Positions 57,689 to 64,000 of a stretch of 64,000 nt of DNA are shown here, one piece after another. Origin of the DNA: Aurantiochytrium sp. KH105 (lineage: Eukaryota; Sar; Bigyra; Thraustochytrida; Thraustochytriidae); NCBI GenBank assembly GCA_003116975.1, contig BGKB01000205.1, forward strand, positions 2,625 through 66,624. Reading direction: 5' to 3'. The first letter of the stretch is position 1. Each line of letters begins with the position of its first letter. A program made the position numbers and the translations under genes. The notes below the pieces were generated by a model. The model had not been told where the DNA came from. It saw nothing but the letters and a program-made list of their open reading frames with translations, and did not search any database.

Positions 57689-59590
57689 TTACACATCCAG
57701 GACCTCTTGAGCGAGTCGTTGTGCCATTGCACGAAAGGCAGGTCCGTTCCGCTGGCGCAACGTCGCAAGAGCCTCGCCCACCTGCGTTTTGCTGTGCGGC
57801 GTGACACAACAAAAAACTTGAAGCCAGGCGCGCAGCTCACTGCTTGTAATGCGATGTCTGCGGCTCTGTCCACCCCGCACACGAGACGTCGATTCCTTTT
57901 GGAGTTCTTGAAAATCGTCCACCTCAGCGTTGTGGCGGAGCTTGTAACCAAGATGCAACGAGCGCTCGCGATAAAGAGCGGCATCCGAGTCTGCCCGACT
58001 CGTGATCCGAATGCCAAAGGCTGCCTCCATGCCGAGCCAGCGTCCAAAGCTTTCTAGTGATGTGATCGCTTTGCGCGCGTCCGCGCGACTCGCCAAATCG
58101 AGTCGCTTCACGCTCTCGCGCAGTCGCAAATGCTCTCGAATTTCCTCGGCGCGACTAGCAATGTAGTCATTGGCCTCCGCACAGCGCCCGCCGCATCGCA
58201 CGTAACGATTCAGCTTTTGCGAGTCCGTCTCGTCCGCCAGGAAAATGTCAAAGACGTCCGGATCGGCACTCTCGCATGAGTCCCACTGAACGTCGATATC
58301 AACGTCCTCGACGGTCTGCAAATTGATGAGCTCCATACTCAGTTTTTGAGAACTCCGTGTCAGCACTTCGACCTGAATGCTGCGCGTTGTCTCGAGAAAG
58401 TCCACCGAGCGCGTCACGGACGAGTACACGCTCTCATCACTGTCCTTACAATTTTCATGATCGTCTCTCTCCCCGCAGTCATCGTTTGCGACGGACGCAT
58501 CGTCGGTTTCGGGGCCCTCTGAAGCTTTTGCCTTCTTCGCGCTACCGTCCTCGCTAATATCCTCATCACTTGACTCCGCAGGCCATGGGCTCTTCAGATC
58601 CATACAAAAGTCTGCCCAAAAGAGTCTACGAAGGCCTGCTTCTGTCTCCTTGGTCTCCATCACGTCACGAATGCACGTTTCCTCTTGGCTGCTGCACATG
58701 CCGGCGCCTCGAAGGGCTGCAGCCAAATCACCGGATGCGCTCGTACGTCGCTTTTTCGACGGGCTCTTTGTATGTGTCTCAAAGTCCGCGCACACTGGGC
58801 GACGCTCCAGTTTCGTCTTCTTCTCCTTTCCTTCACGCTTGTGAAAAAGGTCTGTCTCATCCTCGGAGTCCCAGCCTCCGCTGCCACCGTAAGCCCATCT
58901 TTCGCCAGGTTCGCTGCGCGCGAGGCTTGGTTGACGGGTCAGCCCCTCGTGCGAAGTCTTGCGCAACATGGCGCGGGCCAGTCTGCGAAAGGGGGCCGGG
59001 CAAAACACCCCATCTGCGTGGTTGGGACTCCACGATCGCCAGTACGCCCGTTCCACACCGCGCATGAGGACGCCAAGACTGACGCGGCGAATGTCTCCTG
59101 CGCAGGGCGCGCCTGTCTTTCCCACAAGCACAGCAAAGCCAAGGTCTGGGCTCACGCGGTCCACCACGTACGGGTCCTCCCGAATGCGCTCTCTGCACGG
59201 CAAGAGGGCTTTTTCGCCCTCGAATTCCTTGAGGCAGACGGCGTACCTGCGCAGGCTACCCTCGCTCAGATTCCCGTCATCCTGGTCCTCCGCGAGCGCT
59301 GCGCGCGCTGCTGCGCCGCACTCGCTCACCCGCGCCAGGGAGAACGAGCGCCTTTCCACCGCATCCATGTCCAATCTTTTCTTGCGCGCGCCTTCGACAT
59401 CGCGCACGGGCGACGCGGGCGAGGTCTCTTCGCCTTCGCTCTCGCGGGCCCCGCGTTCCTCGCCTTTCCCGCCGCCGCGCGGCGTCTGCTCCTCGCGCTG
59501 CTGCTCCTGCTCCTGCGCCAGCGTCGTGGTCGTGGTCGTCGTCGTCTCGAGCCGCAGTTCGCGCGCCATGCCCGATGCATGCTGCGCCAT
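57689..59590 (-). CDS. Large acidic protein of unknown function
   Basis: A 633-residue protein. The N-terminus has a run of eight Thr, then Glu/Gln/Arg-rich sequence. Residues 105-225 look folded (LRRYAVCLKEFEGEKALL, GFAVLVGKTG and RAYWRSWSP). Residues 240-400 are strongly acidic and Ser-rich with a basic cluster (SPSKKRRT) that may be a nuclear signal. The C-terminal 190 residues are helical and charged. No domain was recognised. The reading frame is complete and free of stops, and codon use resembles that of its neighbours. A second Met eight codons later could also start the protein. Confidence 0.78.
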   Translation of the reverse strand: MAQHASGMARELRLETTTTTTTTLAQEQEQQREEQTPRGGGKGEERGARESEGEETSPASPVRDVEGARKKRLDMDAVERRSFSLARVSECGAAARAALAEDQDDGNLSEGSLRRYAVCLKEFEGEKALLPCRERIREDPYVVDRVSPDLGFAVLVGKTGAPCAGDIRRVSLGVLMRGVERAYWRSWSPNHADGVFCPAPFRRLARAMLRKTSHEGLTRQPSLARSEPGERWAYGGSGGWDSEDETDLFHKREGKEKKTKLERRPVCADFETHTKSPSKKRRTSASGDLAAALRGAGMCSSQEETCIRDVMETKETEAGLRRLFWADFCMDLKSPWPAESSDEDISEDGSAKKAKASEGPETDDASVANDDCGERDDHENCKDSDESVYSSVTRSVDFLETTRSIQVEVLTRSSQKLSMELINLQTVEDVDIDVQWDSCESADPDVFDIFLADETDSQKLNRYVRCGGRCAEANDYIASRAEEIREHLRLRESVKRLDLASRADARKAITSLESFGRWLGMEAAFGIRITSRADSDAALYRERSLHLGYKLRHNAEVDDFQELQKESTSRVRGGQSRRHRITSSELRAWLQVFCCVTPHSKTQVGEALATLRQRNGPAFRAMAQRLAQEVLDV

Positions 59591-60152
59591 TGTCCGCGCC
59601 GCCGCCGCCTCTTCTGCTGCGCCCGCTCCTGCTGCTGCGCTGCGCCGGGCTCTGCGCCCGCGTTGCGTCTCCGCGCGCTGCGTCTCCGCGCGTTGCCGCG
59701 GCCGCTCTCGTTCGAGTTCCGCGCTTGCTGCTGCTGATTCTGCTTTCTTGCCTCGCCGTGAAATGATCGCGACCCAACTACCGCCGAGGGAAGGGAGGAG
59801 GGGAGAGTGCTGCCGCTCTGTAGGGAAAGGAACCGGGTGTCTCTAAGTCTGCGGCTAGGGAAAACGGTGACGACGATCGAAATTCAAAGGAAATTGTGCG
59901 GCGTTCTCGAGGGAACGTGTATGATCGCTGGACGGACGGACGGACGGACGGACGGAGTAGGAGGGAGTGTCCGGGGGAAAAGGACAAAAAGGGCAAGGAC
60001 AAGAAGAGAAAGAGAAAGACAAAGGAGTGCGTGCAAGATAAGCGTGTAAAACAACGTTAGAGAGGTAGATCTGGCGTGCTTGAGGAGCCCCGCTTCAACA
60101 AAACAACCGTGACCGCCAAAAAAAAATATAAAATGGTTCAGGTTTTCGTCGT
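59591..60152. other. Intergenic region between two minus-strand genes
   Basis: GC-rich next to the start of the acidic-protein gene, with GGAC tetranucleotides at about 59930-59955. The part next to the PRP8 stop codon contains a poly-A run (60117-60128) and is probably its 3' UTR. Confidence 0.5.
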
Positions 60153-63100
60153 CTAAGACGCCAACGGATCCTCGACGTCGGCCTGGAGCGCAACAGCATC
60201 ATCGGCCTGGTCCGTGTCGGTCCATGCGATAAAATGGCCGGGGCGGTGCTCGATTGCGTAGAACTCCTTTGGCTGGCCCAGAACAAGGCTGTACTCCATC
60301 GTTGATGCCCAGCGCACGCCCATGAGGTTGTAGTTCCAGATTCCATCCGCCGGAACGAGAAAGCTGCCGAGAAAGCGGTCCGACAAAAGTAGCTGCGGCG
60401 TCTCAAAGCACGTCGTCGTGTATCCTTGCGCCATTTCGGCCGATACGCCCTTATTTTTCTCCGCCCACTCGAAACCAGCGTCCGTGACACGAAAGGCAGA
60501 CAACGAGCACGTTCCTGGCGTGAGCGCCACCGTAATGACTACCGCCTCGTCGCGACGCCATCGATCCCCCATACTCTCCACGAGCTGCACGTCTTCCGGA
60601 GCAAGATGCTTGAACTCATTTGGCTGCGTGTGAATCACACCAAGCAACTCGAGACCCTCCAGCGCCGGGTGCGACTCAGCGCTGGGAATTGCCGACGGAA
60701 GCTGCACAGAACGGTGCGTGCCCACCTGAGGCACCATCACAAGCACCCGAACCTCCTTGATCTGGTCCGTGTCAGAGGGCGACGCGCCAAACATGTAGGC
60801 TGCGCACTCCGTCCGTAGGTCCGAGACTCGAACAAGCTTTGTCAGCAAGTTCTTGGGCACCACGTATGTCAAGCCGTCGTCCATTGGCGAATCGCCTTCG
60901 CTCACGTACAAGTGCTGTGTGCGCAGGTGCAGGTTCGCGGCCGAGACTGCGCGCTGCTTCCAGTCCGTTTTGGACCGAAACGTTTGATTTTCGTATCCAG
61001 ACGTGGTTTGCACCACAATCTCGTCGCCATGCTTGTTCACCGTACGACTCGTTAGCGCGTTCATCTTGGCTGTGTCACGCGTCTGCTTCTCGATCTCGGC
61101 CATTTGCTGGCGCTGCTCTGAAGGAGGAGCAATCTCCATGCCCAGAATGATGTCGCGGATCTCAGAGTTGGTCAATGACGCAACATTCACATTGTTGCGC
61201 TTGCCATAGTCATCGAGAATCAAGTCCTTAAGCGCAACTTCTACTTCAATCCACTGCTCGTCCGTGAGCGTCGGCCACACGTGGTGCGGCTTGGTCGTCG
61301 TGCTGCGGTCCGGACGCAAAATAATCTTGGTACGCTCCTGCGAGACATGCAAAGCCCGCAAAATGAGAATCAAACGCGAAAACGCAGTGTACGACGAAAT
61401 AGAGCTCAGCCAGTCGTCGTAAATGTTAAAGAGTACCATCTGCGGCTCCGTTGCATTCAGGATGAGCTCTCCGAACTTTTCAATCTTCAGACTCTCCTGG
61501 AAGGGAAGCTGCAATTCACTGGCGCGCAGCGTAATGTTCGGGAAATCGAGCATGTGTGTTTCCAGAGGGTCGAGCATGCCCTTGCGGGTGACAATGATTT
61601 GCTTCGGCTGCTCCTCCACCGGCAGGGAGCGGATGAGAGCTGCCGTCTCTTCCGCAGTCTTCCACTTAGCAAGCTGCGAGCGACGCTTCTGCCCGGCCCA
61701 CACGCTTGTATGGATAATCTTGAGAAACAGTTGACCCGTGCGCGGGTTGAAGATGAAAACCGCGCCGTTGATGGGCTTCGTCGTCATGTTGCCGTCGTTC
61801 GTCGTGTGTGTCGTCACGCGGTACACGTTGGTGTCATCAACGAACCAGATCGTTTGTGCGGAAAACAATTCGCCATAATTCGAGCTGGACAGGTGCGGCT
61901 CCGTCGGCTCGGACGAATACAGCTGCAGGCCCTTGCGAATGCGCTCGCGAAGCACGTATAGGGCCGGGTTAGCCTTCATGATCTTACTCATGCCTTGCGA
62001 CATGAGCGGCTTGAGTCCGGGGAACCAATTACCGAACCCGGAATGCAGGTTGTAGCACAAGTCGATGCCCAAAAGAAGGCCCGTCGGTGATGGGTACAAC
62101 GTCATGTTGTCCGTCGTGTAATCGAGGAACTTGGCGCGCACATAACGTTCGATGTCATGCGAGTCATAGTCGCCCCAGCGCAACTGCACGTCGATCCAAT
62201 ACTTATTTGACGTCACGCCCGTATCGTAGGCATCGCGGTGGTCGTGCAGCAGACTCGGCTTTGAAATCTGCCATTTTTGCGAACCCAGAAGCAGGACGTC
62301 TGCGCACGAGACGTTCATCTTGTACGATTTGCGCGGGTGAATTGTCTCCTTTTGCACCGTCTCAATGTCCAAGAGCTCCATCTGTTGATCCAAAATTTGC
62401 GCGATATCCGTCGTGACACTCTCGTGGATTTTCTGCCACAAGTGCGCACGAAAGATCTGGATGAGCGAAATCTTCAGCGTCGGGATCTTGCCATGCATAA
62501 AGATGCCCGTCAGATCAAGCTGCACCTGGAAGCCGACATAGACCGACGAGCGATTAATCGTCGGGGACCACCACAGGGTGAAGCGACGGTTCGGGATCTG
62601 GTTCAGACCCGTTCGCTGCGCGTTCGTGAGCTTGTTCTTGAGTGACATTGCATTCTCAAAGCCCGATGACTTCTCCCAAAAGAGACCCTCCCACGAGGTG
62701 AAGCCGGTACCTTTGAACATGGTGTGCTCCAAAATGCCTTCGATTCCACCCAAAGCCTGAATAACGTCTGTGCGATACGCATTGAGGTTCCAAAGCTTGC
62801 CGTCGTGTTTCGTATGCGTCCAATAAAACGTAGAGAAACGTAGCATCTGGAACTGCTCAAAGTAGTTGCGCACGCGCCACCCCTTGTCGTACGCCAGCGT
62901 GTGTCGGTCCTTACTGAAGAGCGTATTGATGCGGGGGATACCGCGCGACCACGAGTCTTCGAGGTCCTCGAGCGTGAGTCGCCGGTTCTGCGCCGTTGCC
63001 TCCTGACGCTTGAGCGCGTAGTCGGCCCACACACGCTGCGAGTCGACAATCTCGGACTCCCATGGCACCACATAGCGGTACAGGTTGGGAATCATTGCGT

Positions 63101-64000
63101 CCTGTTGGTGGCCCATACCCATCCGAAAATGCGTGGTTTCCGCGTCAATCGACTGCTTCGCGTATCGCAGGTCGCTTGCAGCAATGAGAACATTGCCCAT
63201 GCTCAGCATACCAAGACCGCCCACCTCCTTGGGCGAGTACATGACGGCAGGGGGAAACCGTTTGGGATCCTTGGAGTTCAAACCCATCTTGATGCGAGTC
63301 TGAATCTTGTTCTCGCACTTGACCAAGAGATCGAGTAACTCGGGCGTACATATGACCGCTTCGCGATACAAGACCATGAGACTAATGAGTGCCGAGTTCC
63401 ACTTGTTTGCGACCTTGACAAAGGTCGTGCTGCCCGAGGACAACATGATCTGCCGCACACGGTTCTCAAAGGCCTTGACTGCCTCCTCGGTCACGCGCAA
63501 ATACGCCATGGCTGTGCGTTCCTTGGTACGTTCATTCTGCAAGGCCCATACGCCGTCCTTGAGCGAGTTGAGCGAGTTGTCCGGCGTCCTGCACTTGGGC
63601 AGAATGCGAACTTCGAACCCACACATGTCAAAGAGCACATTCGGATTGTCCTTGGAGTAGACGCTCACAAAGGCATTCTCCCATTCGATCGTTGTCACAG
63701 ACCGTGGCAACCGGTTCTTGATGCTCCAGAATGTGGCGCGTCCGAGATTAACATCATGCTTCATGAGACGCATACGCGCATCCCGAGGCCAGCACTTTTT
63801 GTTGTTGTACCCGACCACATTCTCGTTGTTTGGGTCCGGGTGATCGGTCAGAAAACGCTGGATCAAATCGCGCGAGTCCTCCTGATCAAAGCGAAAGTAC
63901 ATGTAGATCTGGTCGACGTACCGCGTGTACATGCGGATCGGATGCTGGGTCTCCGTCTCGGCATCTTTGAAGCTCAAAAAGTCGTTCGGGAGCTCTGGTG
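60153..64000 (-). CDS. PRP8: Prp8 spliceosome core protein, C-terminal half (5' end outside window)
   Basis: About 1282 residues are visible and the frame continues past 64000, where [12 protein letters not shown] still matches the family. Full-length Prp8 is about 2300 residues, so a little over half is present: the later part of the reverse-transcriptase-like region, thumb and linker, endonuclease-like domain, RNase H-like domain, and the C-terminal Jab1/MPN-like domain. Conserved stretches include [46 protein letters not shown] and, near the C-terminus, HRPGHF. Prp8 sits at the catalytic centre of the spliceosome and its Jab1/MPN domain regulates Brr2. The coding sequence is intact to the stop codon at 60153. 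Confidence 0.98.
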   Translation of the reverse strand, partial: PELPNDFLSFKDAETETQHPIRMYTRYVDQIYMYFRFDQEDSRDLIQRFLTDHPDPNNENVVGYNNKKCWPRDARMRLMKHDVNLGRATFWSIKNRLPRSVTTIEWENAFVSVYSKDNPNVLFDMCGFEVRILPKCRTPDNSLNSLKDGVWALQNERTKERTAMAYLRVTEEAVKAFENRVRQIMLSSGSTTFVKVANKWNSALISLMVLYREAVICTPELLDLLVKCENKIQTRIKMGLNSKDPKRFPPAVMYSPKEVGGLGMLSMGNVLIAASDLRYAKQSIDAETTHFRMGMGHQQDAMIPNLYRYVVPWESEIVDSQRVWADYALKRQEATAQNRRLTLEDLEDSWSRGIPRINTLFSKDRHTLAYDKGWRVRNYFEQFQMLRFSTFYWTHTKHDGKLWNLNAYRTDVIQALGGIEGILEHTMFKGTGFTSWEGLFWEKSSGFENAMSLKNKLTNAQRTGLNQIPNRRFTLWWSPTINRSSVYVGFQVQLDLTGIFMHGKIPTLKISLIQIFRAHLWQKIHESVTTDIAQILDQQMELLDIETVQKETIHPRKSYKMNVSCADVLLLGSQKWQISKPSLLHDHRDAYDTGVTSNKYWIDVQLRWGDYDSHDIERYVRAKFLDYTTDNMTLYPSPTGLLLGIDLCYNLHSGFGNWFPGLKPLMSQGMSKIMKANPALYVLRERIRKGLQLYSSEPTEPHLSSSNYGELFSAQTIWFVDDTNVYRVTTHTTNDGNMTTKPINGAVFIFNPRTGQLFLKIIHTSVWAGQKRRSQLAKWKTAEETAALIRSLPVEEQPKQIIVTRKGMLDPLETHMLDFPNITLRASELQLPFQESLKIEKFGELILNATEPQMVLFNIYDDWLSSISSYTAFSRLILILRALHVSQERTKIILRPDRSTTTKPHHVWPTLTDEQWIEVEVALKDLILDDYGKRNNVNVASLTNSEIRDIILGMEIAPPSEQRQQMAEIEKQTRDTAKMNALTSRTVNKHGDEIVVQTTSGYENQTFRSKTDWKQRAVSAANLHLRTQHLYVSEGDSPMDDGLTYVVPKNLLTKLVRVSDLRTECAAYMFGASPSDTDQIKEVRVLVMVPQVGTHRSVQLPSAIPSAESHPALEGLELLGVIHTQPNEFKHLAPEDVQLVESMGDRWRRDEAVVITVALTPGTCSLSAFRVTDAGFEWAEKNKGVSAEMAQGYTTTCFETPQLLLSDRFLGSFLVPADGIWNYNLMGVRWASTMEYSLVLGQPKEFYAIEHRPGHFIAWTDTDQADDAVALQADVEDPLAS

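Overview
This window looks like nuclear DNA from a GC-rich, gene-dense, intron-poor protist. I infer a thraustochytrid or related labyrinthulomycete stramenopile, with moderate confidence, because nearly every gene reads as one uninterrupted frame, genes lie on both strands, intergenic DNA is full of short tandem repeats, and the proteins are eukaryotic families (Prp8, TM9SF, HSF, myosin, tetraspanins, NUFIP1) joined in unusual ways. No bacterial operons, phage genes, CRISPR arrays, rRNA or tRNA genes were recognised.

Layout. 0.7-12.1 kb: a Cys-rich zinc-binding protein, a five-span membrane protein, a GT32-type glycosyltransferase, a membrane RING-H2 ligase, a ZZ/SAP-like/bromodomain protein and a double NmrA-like protein with a lipid-anchor start. 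12.1-15.2 kb: no supported gene. 15.2-25 kb: a tetraspanin broken by an assembly gap, a WD40 protein, a coiled-coil protein, a four-span protein and two small uncertain genes. 25.5-31 kb: an unusual myosin and an HSF-type transcription factor. 31-33.3 kb: a non-coding island with several phased or repeated motifs. 33.3-38 kb: a small single-span protein and a 1277-residue protein built on about 40 short GK repeats. 38-46.4 kb: over 8 kb with no supported gene and dense microsatellites. 46.4-52.8 kb: NUFIP1-like, an eight-span protein, a relic region (degenerate tandem repeat, TPR fragment, eroded frame) and a second tetraspanin. 53.6-64 kb: TM9SF, two unrecognised proteins and the C-terminal half of Prp8, which runs off the right edge.

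The genes do not form one pathway. Housekeeping genes (PRP8, NUFIP1, TM9SF) are mixed with membrane and regulatory genes. About eight of the roughly two dozen supported genes encode membrane proteins, and several neighbours are divergent and probably share promoter regions.

The most unusual signals are: (1) CAAGTG/CAAGTC elements spaced about 20-23 bp apart at five intergenic sites, sometimes in inverted layout; (2) five copies of GGTTTCCCC with a pure C tract in the 31.8-33.1 kb island; (3) the GK-repeat protein; (4) a myosin with a charged helix before its IQ motif and two PH-like modules at the tail. All were found by eye. No database search or statistics could be run.
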